DNA of 64,000 nucleotides from Nymphaea colorata (taxonomy: Eukaryota; Streptophyta; Magnoliopsida; Nymphaeales; Nymphaeaceae). Shown in pieces: positions 1-18,596 of the stretch. Positions within the stretch are counted from its first letter, which is position 1; every line of letters starts with the position of its first letter. The position numbers and the translations under genes are program-made. The DNA lies in NCBI RefSeq assembly GCF_008831285.2, contig NC_045139.1:18458354-18522353 (forward strand), in the 5' to 3' direction. Below the pieces are notes generated by a model. It made no database searches. It was not told the DNA's origin and saw only the letters and a program-made list of their open reading frames with translations.

Positions 1-1204
1 TGGATGCTTAGAGTTTAGCGAAGCCCATCAAAGAAAGAGAGGCCGTGGCTGCAGATCGAGTGCTTCCGTGGTGAAAGCTGTAGCTCCTGACTAGAGACTG
101 CCTCTGATAGGCAAGGACGGAATCAAGCGACAAGAAAGATGCTGTGTCGATGGCAGGAAGGAAGAACAGGATAAAAGACTGTACAACATCTGAGGCCACT
201 GGTTTTTCTTCGTTTATTCAATGTTAGGACATGAGCTCTAACAATATACAAACTGGACGAGACATCTCCAACTACATTGCATGGAGATCTGGCGACCAAT
301 ATCATGCCAAACTAAATATGAAATCTGTTTTATCTATTTTCTAAAATAATCAGTGGGTTGCAAATCTATAGCTCCAACTACATTTCATGGTGATCCGCTA
401 ACAGGTTGGATTACTGGCACCATTTCTTAACAAGTGCTAGGCTTTTTGGTGGAGATTAAATTATCTACAGAGGTTTGGATCATTCTCAAAGAAAATGTTG
501 CTGTGGACTCACAAAAGGAAGCACTGTTGAGATAATAAATTAATTTCACTACATGGTTGAGGATCAACCATTAAGAGTCCTCATTTTACATTCTCAATAA
601 ACATCTTGTGAATTCTCATAGGCTTAAGTTGCAAGTGAATCAAAATTTAAGTTGCGAATCACCTCTACCCAAAAGGTGTAGCATAGCTGGTTTGGCTTGC
701 GGCAAGTGGTAGTTCAATCATCAATTTGATTCTTATGGGTGTTACTCCTCTATACTACAAACTACTCTTTTGTTCATGATGGCAGCAGTGTCACAAGCTT
801 TCAAAATCATAACGGGATGTTTACTGTGACTCTCGATCAAATGGTAATTAGAGGCAATTAAAATTTCTAAGTTTGGATCCGAATCGCGATCTTTCTTATG
901 ATAATAGAAATCAAATTGATTCAGTTCAGCCTCAAGAGTACTTGTTTCAAGGACGCCGATGTATGTTCCATGACAAAACTAGAGTAAGAGTGGGAGACTT
1001 CAACAACTTCTTTTAATGTTAGCATTCTTAGAAACATGTATGATGCTCAAGAACAGAAAAAAAAAAATCCATGGAGTTCGAAGTGGTTTCTTTTCCTTTC
1101 TACTTTTTATAGGAGATTTGGACTTGAAAGAATTTGAAGTTATCAGAGGAGAAAAAGGTGGTCTTTTAGGAGCTCATGATCATGAATGCAAACATCCAGT
1201 GGCC

Positions 1205-1372
1205 GAGCCAGAAATTTCTTGTTGAATGGCACTCCAAGTTTAAATGCCAAATTTTAAGGGAGACTCATACATAAAAATAAAAGTTAATGAAGTTTATATA
1301 TGTAAATAATGTAAATTTAGTGGGCTAGTGTGGGCAATTGCCCACACCAGCTACAACGTGGCTCCACCACTG
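1205..1372. repeat. Degenerate repeat with GAGCCAG / GGCTCC ends
   Basis: The left side reads GAGCCAGAAATTT and the right side ends with GTGGCTCCACCACTG, after a short palindrome (TGTGGGCAATTGCCCACA). Left and right ends are roughly inverted. The same end pattern recurs at 31754-31955, where a target duplication supports a transposon. This copy is older and I see no clear target duplication. Confidence 0.45.
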
Positions 1373-1696
1373 CAGACTCTTACCTAAGATTTAGCTCATA
1401 AAGGATACACATGATAGAGACGTGTATTCCTATGTTGTAGTTATAAATGGGACTATATATTTTATGCATCTCGAAAACTAGATAGGGACTTTCTATCCTC
1501 GTATCCATTCTTTTTAGTGATCAAGCACCTCATTAGACAACGGATCAAGCTTATCTGTTTCTTGTTCCACTTAGTTTAGGCACTCATCCCATAACAAATC
1601 AAACTTTTTTTTTTTTTTAAATCGAACTTTTCTTTTAAAGCACGCCGTCGACAGTAGCCGGTAATCAATTGTCATGCATCAAATTAGAGGGTATAA

Positions 1697-1862
1697 GAGT
1701 TCGTTTGGCAAACAGAACTGTATGTAATTATTTTATAAATATGACGTAAAAGATTATGTTAGATTCATGAAACACTTTAAAAGTAGCATATAAATCTATG
1801 CCTCAATTTTTTGGCAGATTCATGAAACATGTAAACCGTTTTATTCATCAAACGGGCCCTAA
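1697..1862. mobile_element. Small MITE, GTTCGTTTGGCAAA-type end
   Basis: The left end (GAGTTCGTTTGGCAAAC) and the reverse complement of the right end (AGGGCCCGTTTGATGAA) form imperfect terminal inverted repeats. The body is AT-rich and has GATTCATGAAACA twice. The size (about 165 bp), AT content and lack of coding fit a MITE. The superfamily is not determined. Confidence 0.5.
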
Positions 1863-2633
1863 GCCGCACAGATTTGGATAGAATTTCCATAAAAATCAAT
1901 GTGCCACCAACTAATTGCAATCGAAATTTATCCCCAAACTTGTGCAATGTGGTTGAATCTGACATAGTGCGAAAAGTATATTGAAATCCAAGAACACTGA
2001 CAAAGCCAATCAGCTAACAACCCTAAACCAAATTTCATACCTTCTTGTACTATCATTTTAAAGTCAAGACTTTGGTTGTTCACCTTTCTTGTAAAGTGCA
2101 TGACATTGTTACCCTTCTGTTCACTTTTCCATCCCTCTGGTTCAATTGAAGGCTTCCGCAAGAAAAATCAGAAACATGTGATTCTTTTATAAGACTATGA
2201 ATATATTTAAATAAAATATTCTTATAAAAATATTAGATACTGACAACCCAAAGCTGAGACAAGGTGGGGTCTTTTGACAGGATATTCTAGAATATTCTAT
2301 TGCAGTGCACAAGATTTGATGCCTTCCTGTAAACGGTATTATGTTCGAACCTTCTGGTCATAGTCATGTTTATGTATTATTTCTTTTTTTTTTTTTAAAC
2401 TTAAGTTGAAGGATATACTATAAGTTCAGACCAAAGAAAAAAGTTTGATAAAATTGGGGTGTTTGTACAGAGTGACATATTATTCTCACGACATCTAATT
2501 CATCTTTTTGCTTCAGCAGTCGATCACATTCCATGAAAAATGTGGATTATTTGCCTACACATACTAATTTTGTTCAAAATTGAATTTAAATTATAAGAAA
2601 GATTGTTGGTTTTATATGAAATTGGAGCTTTGT

Positions 2634-2774
2634 GGGTCTATTTGGCAACAATAAAAAAATTATTATTGTTTTATGCACCAATCATAAATTAATGAAACGT
2701 TATATTAAAAGTTGATTCATGAATCTATTTTAATTCTATGACAATAACAAATTGTTATGTTGCCAAACGGCTCT
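2634..2774. mobile_element. Small MITE, TTTGGCAACA-type end
   Basis: The left end (CTATTTGGCAACAATAA) and the inverted right end (CCGTTTGGCAACATAACAA) share TTTGGCAACA. The AT-rich, non-coding body is about 140 bp. It lies less than 300 bp upstream of the start codon at 3035, so it forms part of that gene's distal promoter region. Outermost bases match poorly and no clear target duplication is visible. Confidence 0.55.
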
Positions 2775-2846
2775 AAAAAATTGTTTAGCGAAGAAAACAG
2801 CTTACTGTTGTTTCATAGGCAAATTCACGAAACGAAAAGTTTATTT

Positions 2847-2852
2847 CACGTG
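2847..2852 (+). promoter_or_regulatory. G-box CACGTG upstream of plastid protein gene
   Basis: A perfect CACGTG palindrome lies 183 bases before the start codon at 3035. G-boxes bind bZIP and bHLH factors such as HY5 and PIFs and are common in light-responsive genes of chloroplast proteins. A single hexamer can occur by chance. No convincing TATA box is visible between it and the start codon. Confidence 0.35.
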
Positions 2853-3034
2853 CAAAATATTGACATGCGTGGCTCGGCGAGGGATACGAAAGTAATTTTG
2901 GATGGCACAGACAAATGCTCCGCTCTCGAGCGTCCACTGCTTTGGGAGAGGCCACGAGTTACCCGTTTCTTCCTCTTCTTCTGGTTCTCCTCCTCTTCTG
3001 ATTGAGGGGGAAGGAGGGACGGAGAGAGAGCACA

Positions 3035-6000
3035 ATGGCGCTCCGTACTTCATGTTTCGCTGAGAACCCAGCTCTAATCTCCCACGGGTTCTCCACTTGC
3101 AGGGTGGTGGATTCTACTCCCTCTCTCCGTCCTTCCACGCTTTCCCTCTCCCTCGGAAATCCCCGCCCTTCTTCTTGCCGGCGCAGAATTCGCAGGATCA
3201 CTCCCGCCGTTTCCACGAACGTCGATGCCGATCTCCCCGTCCAGCATGCGGACGTCAAGGCGACCAGCAGTGGTGAGTCTTGACCAAAATTGACGTTTAC
3301 GCGGCTATTCAACCGAATGCTTCGTCGGCTTTCTGGATTCATGTTCGTTTTTTCTTTTTGTTCCACAATCGGTATGTTTGGTAGAGAATTATGAATTTTC
3401 CGAGCTTCCGAGGAGCTTCAGCATACTGGTTTTATTGATGGCAGAGCTTCCAAGGAGCTTCACCTTAGTGGTTTCATAGATTGTATTGCGTCTGCTTTCT
3501 GGAAATTGAGAGAGTTTAAATTTTTATTGCATTAATTTTTGGCACAATAGACGGTCGATTTCCTTTTGTTGATCCAATAACCATATCGAATATGAAAACA
3601 TGATGTCATGGCGCAGCTTTCTGTAAGTAAATTATGGAGGACTTCTATAAGTATAGACTTGGATTAAGCAAAAGGATGCAGGTGGCTGTAGTTTAGAGGC
3701 ATCTGGGGCTTTGAAATATCTATTCTTCCTCAATTTTCTCGAAGTTGAAGGTAGAAATGTTACGCACATGCTCAATTTTGTAAGGACCGGTGATACTTTG
3801 AGTTGGTTTTTTTGAAGCTTTAGAAATCAATGACGCACAATTTTGATAAATAACAAAATAAAAACAATCATAAGTTTTTAAGACTAAACACCATTCAACT
3901 GTCGTTTTTAGCGACTGGAGTCTACCAAAACCTCAGAAAAGTAAAATTGTGAACAACGTTGTAGGCATCTCTGGCTTTATATGTCAGCCACTCTATGCAC
4001 ACCTTCACACACTCAATTTTTGTTGTGCTTGCTTGATAATCTGATAACTGTATATAGCAGGGTGGAGAGAATTTGCTAGACGCGTATCTGGCGAGTGGGA
4101 TGGATATGGGGCAGACTTTTCACATGAAGGAAAGCCTATTGAGCTACCTGAAGCAGTAGTTCCTGAGGCTTTTAAGGAATGGGAAGTTAAGGTGTTTGAT
4201 TGGCAAACCCAGTGTCCTACTCTTGCTGAAACAGAGAAACCTGTGCTTGTGTACAAAGTGATCAAGCTCCTCCCGACAGTTGGTTGTGAAGCTGATGCTG
4301 CTACTCGACACAGCATAGATGAAAGGTGGGTTGGAGGCACGAACAACAGCGTCTCTTCATTTGCCTACCATCATAATGGCTGTTATGTAGCCGTCTGGCC
4401 AATTAATGATAAGAGAAGTGCGAATACGTCAAAGCTTCTGGAATTGGAGCATTGTTTGGTTGATCCTGGCAATCAGGAATCCCGTGTAAGGATAGTGCTT
4501 GTTGTCCAAATGATAGAAAATGGTGGGAAAGGTAGTTCAATGGTAAAGCTGCGCAATGTAAGGGTCTTCCGTGAGCAATGGTATGGGCCATTCAGGAATG
4601 GTGATCAACTTGGTGGCTGCTCTATTCGTGAACCTGCATTTGCTTCTACCGAAGTTCTTCAAAATGAAGAACTTATAGGAACATGGGAGAGTCACGAATT
4701 TGCTTCAAGATTCGGAAACAACCATGTAAGTTTTGCTTTTCGCTGCATTACCTTTCCCTAGGAACACGTTCATGTCTTTTCCAATGATTTTAGAGGATAA
4801 GTATAGAAGCTGTTGACCAGTTTGGCGTTTTCATTACCAGTAGAACATCAATATGACTTGATCTGCATGGTAGGTTTATTCCTATATGACCTTTTGGACT
4901 TGATCTTTAGAATAATTGTAATGCTAGCTTTGTTGCAAGAAAACATGTTAGCCTACAACTTCCCTAAGTGAAGAATTTGATTTCATTATTTCATACCATA
5001 TCATTCTCTGTTTTGTTGCTTCTACTTATTATAGATCGAACAATATCTGTGCAACAGTTTGCATTCTCCTTCTCCTAATAGGAAGAACAATACATTTTTT
5101 CTTTGTACTTTTGACATATTGAGGAAATTTTGGTTTTTTGGAATTTTCCTTCAAACTGAAACATTTTTATGCCTCATCTCCTTGATGGTTTCTGAACGGA
5201 ACTCTTACAGGAAAATGTTAAAGAGCTGCTAGATGAGACCTCAAGAAGGTTGGTGAGGGATGAACATGGCCTTGTCTTATTACCGAAGAAGTTGTGGTGT
5301 GTGTACAAGGAAAGTGAGGACGGAAAAATTTATGGAGAAGCTGGTTGGTTGTTGGATCATGATAGAGCCCTGACTTCCAGATGTGTTCTCTTGAGAGATG
5401 GAACTGTAGAGGCAAGTAAATCGACAGTCTTTTCACTGATACATTGGCTTTTTACTTTCCTTTCTCTTGTTGCTGACGAAGAAATGCAGATGTTAGTGTC
5501 GGATAGTATTTTTACGTGAAAAGAAATATTGTTTGCTGAAATATAACAACAAAACGCTCGGTGTATTAGTTATAGTGGTAGTGGATTGCGCCCTTGATTC
5601 TTGATGGTTCCTTTGTCTGTGGTAACTACGAACGGGAGGCACAGTCAAAATCAAGCAGCTGTTTCACTACAATTGAGGTGGCAACAATGAATACGCTTCA
5701 ATTAGGAGTAGTCTTTCGACACTAGTTTTATTCATGGCCTACTTTAACTTACCTATAGGAGTAGTCTGCCGACACTAGTTTTATTCATGGCCTACTTTAA
5801 CTTGCCTATATATTAACTAATTGTTTAGATTGTACTCATTCCTAATTGTTGAATTAGTGAAATTGGGTGGTACGTAGTGTTCCTTTTTTGTAGTTGTCAT
5901 GAGATTTGCCTCTAGTTGTGAAATGACTAAAACTATATATTATCCTTGTTGTTTTCTTTCTTTGTTAAAGCTAGCTGTGGCAAGTAAAAGGACCCGCACT

Positions 6001-6359
6001 TCTAGGGGTCAATGGTTCATCTTGACTCAATTCTCAAGTGTGTTGATCAAGGGGGATCATTTTCTTGTAAAGTTTGTCTGTGTACTTCTAGCAGTTTAGT
6101 TTCTTGAACACTCTCCGCTAAAAGAAAAAAGAGCTTTCGTTCCGTTAATATAATGGCTGACACTTTATGATAGTTTACACCCTTAGAGTAATAGCTTGTT
6201 GCACTAGATATCTGAAAAAGAGACGGCATGAATTGTGCAATTCTGTTTTTTTTTCCTTTCTGCCGACTGTTAGAGCTTCACCTAGCTTTTTTTTCTTTTT
6301 TTTTTTTCAACTTCTTTTTTCAGGCAATGGCTATCGGACATGAAAAGCGTCAGCATTAA
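3035..6359 (+). CDS. Predicted chloroplast-targeted conserved plant protein, function unknown
   Basis: Four exons are proposed: 3035-3272, 4061-4725, 5211-5411 and 6324-6359. They join in frame to 379 residues. The first two introns are GT-AG. The third would be GC-AG with the typical donor GAG/GCAAGT. Residues 1-70 are rich in Ser, Thr, Pro and Arg and poor in acidic residues, as in a chloroplast transit peptide. The core begins with GWREFARRVSGEWDGYGADF and contains many predicted beta strands with conserved Trp and Gly residues (KVFDWQTQCPTL, LLPTVGCEADAAT, REQWYGPF, ELIGTWE). I think it belongs to a plant/cyanobacterial family of unknown function, possibly the calycin-like DUF3598 group or At1g16080-type proteins, but this is from memory. 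The last exon (AMAIGHEKRQH) is the weakest part. The gene is tail-to-tail with the CDPK gene. Confidence 0.8.
5705..5810 (+). repeat. 53-bp tandem duplication in intron 3
   Basis: Two adjacent copies (5705-5757 and 5758-5810) start with GGAGTAGTCT and differ at only a few bases, so the duplication is young. It lies in the proposed GC-AG intron of the plastid protein gene and does not touch exons. Confidence 0.9.
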
Positions 6360-7114
6360 TATGTGATATATTTTAGGTTTCTAGCCATATCCTTTGTCCA
6401 ACTTGTCATGGATCAGCCATCTTTGATTCTTGTCGGGATTATGTATATATGTGTATGCGTGTATGTGGTTATTCAATAATATTTACTTTAAAATGTTTGA
6501 TCATCTTTAATGTACAATCTTATTTGATTCTGAAGATGATGAATCATTAAGGACTCGTAAATAATTCATGCAAACCATAAAAATGGTTTAAAGCGCCATA
6601 CTGGACCAATTTTCACCACAACAGAAAATTGAACGTGTTGAATATGATTCAAAGGTTACCTTGGCATTTAGATCTTAGATTTACGCAAATAAGGCGTATT
6701 GCCTTAAGTTCTTGTGGAATAAGAAGCGGATACACCCATAAAACAGGCTTTATTCCTATAGATGTCAAACCTGGTACCCTCACAACAGTTGTACAGTAAA
6801 AAGACGATTCTCGTGTTCACGTTATGCTCATCAGTCGTTTACTTACAACAAATATCACAATAAGTGGGTGTGTGTTCATTCATAGTTCGAGATTAAGGAA
6901 CTTCAGATTAATTCTTCAGTGAGATTCTTTGCAAGTAATGGCTGGCAGGCTTCACTGAGGGTGGTCTCCATAGTCGAAGAGGAAGGTTCAGCAACAAGTC
7001 ACCATAAAGTGTTTCTGTTTCCTCCTTTTAGTTTCCCATGATAAAGATTTAGAGCACGATTTAGAGCACCAGTTACCAGTCATCGTTTTGATGCTACACA
7101 AGGTACCCTCAAGA
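6360..7114. other. Convergent intergenic / 3' UTR region
   Basis: This stretch lies between the stop codon of the plus-strand plastid gene (6357-6359) and the stop codon of the minus-strand CDPK gene (7115-7117). It should hold both 3' UTRs and both poly(A) sites. A minus-strand AATAAA is visible near 6748-6753 (plus strand TTTATT). I see no further gene. Confidence 0.6.
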
Positions 7115-13633
<6,519 letters not shown>

Positions 13634-13847
13634 GAAACAGAGAAGGGTGCAACACAGAATCTATAGATTGCCCTTCATTCGAGGACAACTTCGAAACCAG
13701 CCTGATCAAATTCATATGAAGTAAATGAGACCTAACTCAGGAACCGGCTCAAAGAACAATTCTAAATCTATCAATTAAGGCAAGACAGCTCTCCCATTTC
13801 ATACGAACGTAAATTCAAGATTCAAACAATCAAATACAACAGCCGAA

Positions 13848-14059
13848 GTGAAGGCATAACCAACAGATGAAATTTATCAGAACAAGTTCAGATCAGAATA
13901 ACATTATTTTTCTTCTCAATTTGAGATCTTAAAGGAAATACGCAGGACAGTGAAGGGATAACCAACAGATGAAATTTATCAGAACAAGTTCAGATCAGAA
14001 TAACATTATTTTTCTTCTCAATTTGAGATCTTAAAGGAAATACGCAGGACAATGAAGCA
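13848..14059. repeat. 102-bp tandem duplication in CDPK leader/promoter
   Basis: Two adjacent copies with a 102-base period, starting with the ATAACCAACAGATG motif at 13856 and again at 13958. They are nearly identical over their full length. They lie about 220-430 bp upstream of the CDPK start codon, in the 5' UTR, a leader intron or the promoter. High identity suggests a recent slippage or unequal-exchange event. Confidence 0.92.
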
Positions 14060-14332
14060 TAAACAATTACCGATTGTCCAGCCTCAACGATAATCTCCAC
14101 CCAAAAATTGAAAAAAAAAACTGTAAATAGGAAAAAGCAGGCAAGAAGATGAAAAAAATAATAAGAAATGGAGCATCCAAAAGGATTGCTGATCGTCTAC
14201 AGCTCCCATAAAACCTCAGGAATGAAGAGGGAAAATCTCAACCACCTAAGAAGTCCTCTTACAGCAAAACCATTTCCAATGTAAGAAAGCAACCTAAAAA
14301 CCAATAGATCACTTTCAAAAATTGGCAAACGC

Positions 14333-14529
14333 CAGAGAGAGAGAGAGAGAGACCACAGTCACCATACAATGTAAAGCTTCAATCGGTAACCACAAATGCT
14401 TCCGAGGGACTACCTTGTCATCCAGTTACACTACAAATCTTCAAGGCCAACAAAATTTGGAACCATCCAGCAACTTCTCTCAGAGCTGAAAAGGACCCAG
14501 GATCTTAAGTCACATAGGTCACCCACGAG

Positions 14530-14570
<41 letters not shown>
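14333..14570. repeat. GA/CT microsatellites upstream of CDPK gene
   Basis: There are (GA)n runs at about 14335-14352 and 14531-14570, read as CT-rich in the direction of the CDPK gene. CT-rich tracts are frequent in plant 5' UTRs and core promoters, and GAGA repeats can bind BBR/BPC factors. The transcription start was not located. Confidence 0.8.
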
Positions 14571-14574
<4 letters not shown>

Positions 14575-14639
14575 GCAAACAACCCACCGATCCCAAAATC
14601 TCAGAGGTCATCCAAGATAGGGAGGAGGGAAGGACACCG

Positions 14640-17044
14640 AATCGATGACGGAGAAAGTTAACATGTGGGTGTCATGGAATTATTGGCCGACTTCTCCCCA
14701 ACAGAGAGAAAACTCAAAAAAAGTTAATCACCTTCAGCGGTAGCACTCCAATGCATTCATCCCCACAATCTCAAGGTTCCACCATGGTGGGTGCGGAGGC
14801 CATTTTCGTCGCTCCAATAGATTAGCGGCTTTGTTCTCCAATCTCTTTCCCATTCTTCTCTTTATTTATCCTTTTCCTCGGTCCACCTTGGAACCTTTTT
14901 CAGTCTTTTCTTTTTGGGGATCCTTCCCTGTCACATTCCGTTTGTGCCGTGTAATGTATGCGTGCAATGCAAGATCATTTTTCACATCTCCTCCTCCTTT
15001 ATTACAACTGTGAACCTTCCTCTAATATCTCCATCACCATTACTACTCAACCATTCGTTCTCATAAAAGAACAAACAATTAAAAATAGTAAACAGTCAGG
15101 CCTGTCCTTGACCGTAGAATAACCAAAGCATCTAATTAAGATTCCTCGTGTCCTTTGATTCATCGTTCTGGTAAATCTAATGGTTGTTATAACTTATAAA
15201 GCTTGCTTGCTAATTTCTTTACAAAGTTAGGTAGTTATTCGTAATTTTTAGAACTAGTTATCCGGCAACTTATTTTCTCTCTTATTTATTTCACGACCAC
15301 GTGGCATAGACCGGACAGACCAGAAGCCCGTCTATTTAGATCCATGGTGTCCGGACCAAATCTTATTGGAACTAGTTATTTATTTTTATAAAAAAATAAC
15401 GGTAACAATAAATTATAATAACGATGATGATGAAACGGATAAGGCTGCGTTCGGACCACGTCAGTTTTGACTATGTTTATATATTTAATAAACGGTAGCT
15501 TTTTCTTTTAAGTTGTGTTGATATTATTGTAGATTTGACATCGATCCATGAATTTAAGATCGCACTTTTTTTTTTCATCGGACCATAAATTCAATGGTTT
15601 TTAGCCTTTAGCATGTATTTATAACCTCTCCTCAATTTATATCCCCAAAAAATACGTTTTTATAGAGTTTCGAATCTTAGATTTGAAATTATCAAAAGCA
15701 ACCTCAACATTTCCTAGAAGGTTCCTCCCTCATCAGAGAATGTTTTGATTCTATTTTTTTAATTATAATTTCTTTTAAGTAAAATATTGAATTCTCCTGT
15801 TCTTCAACTTCAAGGAAAGTTCGAATTAAGAATGCCAATGGATCGAAATTTTTTTATTAAAACTTCAATTCAAGTAATTGGACTTCAATGGCCTATAAGT
15901 TTTCTTGTATGTTCAGATAAACATCTGATTTTCATAAGGATTCGGATTTGATTACATGTAGAAGTCACGTAGCATAGTCTCATAAACCATATCCGTTATT
16001 AATCAGATCCTTGGACATGCTTACTTCAGATCCATCTCGAAAAACAAAGAAATTAATTAAAATAATATTCTTTTGGTGGGAGGATATACTTCTCTTTTTT
16101 TTAACTTTTGAAAAAAATAACATTTTTTTCCAACTTGATTGGGCTGCTAAAAAAGTAGTTTTGCCACTTTTGAAAAAAGAAAATAGAATAATGATATTAG
16201 TTTTTTCAACTTTTAGTTTTTTTTTTTGTGTAAAAGTAAATTTTTTCTTACGTGAAGGAAAATTTTCCATTCAAGCAAAGGGTAGAATAATAATTTTATC
16301 ACTTCTAAAAAAACTTTAGTATAATCTCATGCATGCTATGGGACCCGACAAAAGCTTCCTAAATTAACAAACTAAGTTTTCAATGCTCATTAAAAAACTT
16401 ATTTTCCATAAATCCAACACTCACAAAATTGTCCTTAGATGCAAGGCCGATGGGACGAATTTAACTATTTATAACTTTGTCTTTATTTCAAAATAATTGA
16501 GAATATTTTAAACTATTTTGTCAAATTAAAAAATAAGGCAATAGCTGTTGATGAAATGAAGACCTTTAAAAACGCGCTGAGGTGCGGCTTTGCCACAGTG
16601 AAAGCAGTCAGCGTGGTTCGGGTCGGGTCTTGGTTTATTTATAACACTCACAAATCGGATAGAACCGAAGCAATACATCATTCACTGTGACGCCATCGGG
16701 CAACGTCACTCCGGAACGAGTTGGCCACGCAAACGCAAAAGCGTCGGGAATGGATAAACGGGCAGAAAATCCAAACGAGCCCCTAGTTCAACCCCACTCA
16801 GAATTTTTTTTTTAACACCAATAAAAAGTTTTACTATTTAGTAAAACTCCAAAAACAAAAGCAGATTCATAGGTTCATAATAAAATCATGTAACATAGTG
16901 TTTCATAAATCTACCTTAAAGTTGATAAAATTACTGGACAATAAAGATCTGATATGTTGACCCCAAATGAATCCCACCACCAAGGGTTTGAACAACGCTA
17001 CATTGAATCTCTAAGTTAAAATTCGAATCATCATTCATTGACGG
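14640..17044. other. Intergenic region between CDPK promoter and hAT element
   Basis: No supported gene. The opposing ORFs around 15980-16320 lie in A/T homopolymer-rich DNA and look spurious. A less AT-rich patch at about 16560-16760 has no recognisable coding. At 16795-16930 an AT-rich stretch with GATTCATAGG and TTCATAAATCTAC resembles a decayed MITE. Confidence 0.5.
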
Positions 17045-17352
17045 GTCTCGATTTATGATACCATGGTGTGGCTAATTTGAAGCTGCACCCGCATCGATGT
17101 GACGCGGGTGCGGGTGCGACCCTGATTCGCACCCAAGACCATCAACGCTGAGTTGGGTGCGGTCAGACGCACTCGACTAAAAATGTCATTTATTGACTCG
17201 CACCCGACTCGCGTCAAACGCGAGTCGGGTGCGATAAAAAACGAATATGGCCATTTTTGTCCTTTTTTAAGGGTTTTTTTAATTTTCAACAAATGAACAA
17301 AATTAATTGGGCACGACTTTTTTTTTCCCCTTTGCTATTTGCTAACGCCTTC

Positions 17353-17356
<4 letters not shown>

Positions 17357-17392
<36 letters not shown>
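17357..17392 (+). repeat. (CT)n microsatellite inside the hAT element
   Basis: About 18 CT units lie between the left subterminal region and the captured gene fragment. Such runs often sit in plant 5' leaders, so the tract may have been captured with the gene fragment or have arisen later by slippage. Confidence 0.85.
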
Positions 17393-17394
<2 letters not shown>

Positions 17395-17495
17395 TATGCA
17401 GTGTAGATTACTGTTACAGGGTAATATAGGTTAGCATCATATAAATGTTTGTCTCTACTTCTTAATTCTTATATTGGCAAAAATAGTATGCTTGA

Positions 17496-18232
17496 TTGCT
17501 TTCTCCTTCTTTGCAAGCTTCGTACGCCATGACTGCATTACTTAATGAGCTTGGGAATTATAGCAAAGATGTTCTAGAAGATATGGGACGGTTGCATAGA
17601 AATGTTTTATGGAAAATATGTGTCCTTGCTGATTCCAAAGTTCTTATGTCCCTTATAGTTATATCGGATGGTGGTGCCTGCTCTTTTGTTCAGTCCCAGA
17701 AATCTGACCAGAATGCACATGACAGTGGAGAACAGAAATTAAGTAGCTTTCGCCAGTTTCTTGATCCATTGTTGAGGCGTAGATTGTCTGGTTTTGGGGT
17801 AGAATCACAGTTTTTGGACTTTGTGAGCCTTTATAATGATGTTAGTCGTGCTTCGGCCTTCAGGCATCCGTCATAGATTAGGTATAAAATATAGATGCTC
17901 TGTCAAACATGGGTATTGGTTCAAATCAGAGCCAATTGCAGGTCCCAATTTCTTCATATGGTGTCTCCACAAGCAAGTCAGAGGGTGAACAACAGAGGTC
18001 CTTTTATACCTCGTGTTGTGATATGATAAAGTCGCTATGCTTTCATGTCAGCCACTTATTTCTTGAATTGGGGAAAGTGATGGTGCTTCCTTCTCGACGA
18101 TGGGATGATGCCACCACTTTGTCTCCATCAGCAAGGCTGTCTTATTATCTACACTTGCTTGCATCATATTGGACGACTTGAACAACAGGGGTCCTTTTGT
18201 TCGGACTTCTTCATCAAAGCCTGCATATATGC
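17496..18232 (+). pseudogene. Captured UPL1/UPL2-like HECT E3 ligase fragment
   Basis: The translation of 17517-17873 contains TALLNELGNYSKDVLEDMG, FRQFLDPLLRRR and VESQFLDFVSLYNDV. From 17909 the next frame gives YTSCCDMIKSLCFHVSHLF, ELGKVMVLPSRR and LSPSA. From memory these match, in the same order, one central region of the giant plant HECT ubiquitin ligases UPL1/UPL2, whose functional catalytic HECT domain lies far C-terminal and is absent here. A stop at 17874 and a frame change near 18140 break the reading frame, after which DDLNN-type residues of the family continue in another frame. The fragment lies inside the hAT element, in the same direction as its transposase, so it appears to have been captured by the transposon. 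I know of no function for it; a small RNA effect on the parent gene is possible. Confidence 0.82.
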
Positions 18233-18596
18233 TTCATAATTTATATTCTATTTTTTTATCAGATTATATCATGATTCTCTCTTTGTTGTTTTGTTTTTTG
18301 TTTTCATGTTATTCTTGTGTCATTGGCACTTGGGTTGAACATATGCATGATGCGGTGGTTGATCAAAATGCTAGCTCTCTTTATGCTTGATTGGTGCTTA
18401 ATGTTAAGATTTGGTTTCTTAATTTTCTCACTTGCTAGCCTCTTGTCATTTATTCAATGTGAATGTCACTTGAATTTTTGCAATTATTGTTTTATATCCA
18501 TAAATAGTTTTAAAATTAAAGTTCATTGTTCGATGTTCTACCTGTGCAACAGTGCAAGAGCTGGTCAACACTAGATAAAGTGATAAACCATAAAAG

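Larger units (their letters stand above)
1..2633. other. Intergenic region, no supported gene
   Basis: No ORF here matches a family I know, and the short ORFs lack splice or promoter context. The stretch is AT-rich with T runs near 1607 and 2387. It holds one degenerate repeat (about 1205-1372) and one MITE (about 1697-1862), listed separately. A minus-strand reading frame at 8-199 could be the end of something outside the window, but nothing in it is recognisable. Confidence 0.6.

Noticed and set aside
2959-3366. 135-codon minus-strand ORF opposite exon 1 of the plastid gene
   Set aside because: Arg/Glu-rich shadow that crosses the exon and its donor site; the plus strand has a transit peptide, splice site and conserved continuation.
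15980-16319. Overlapping ORFs of about 100 codons on both strands
   Set aside because: The DNA is A/T homopolymer-rich and the translations are mostly Lys/Phe/Leu/Ile without motifs or splice context.
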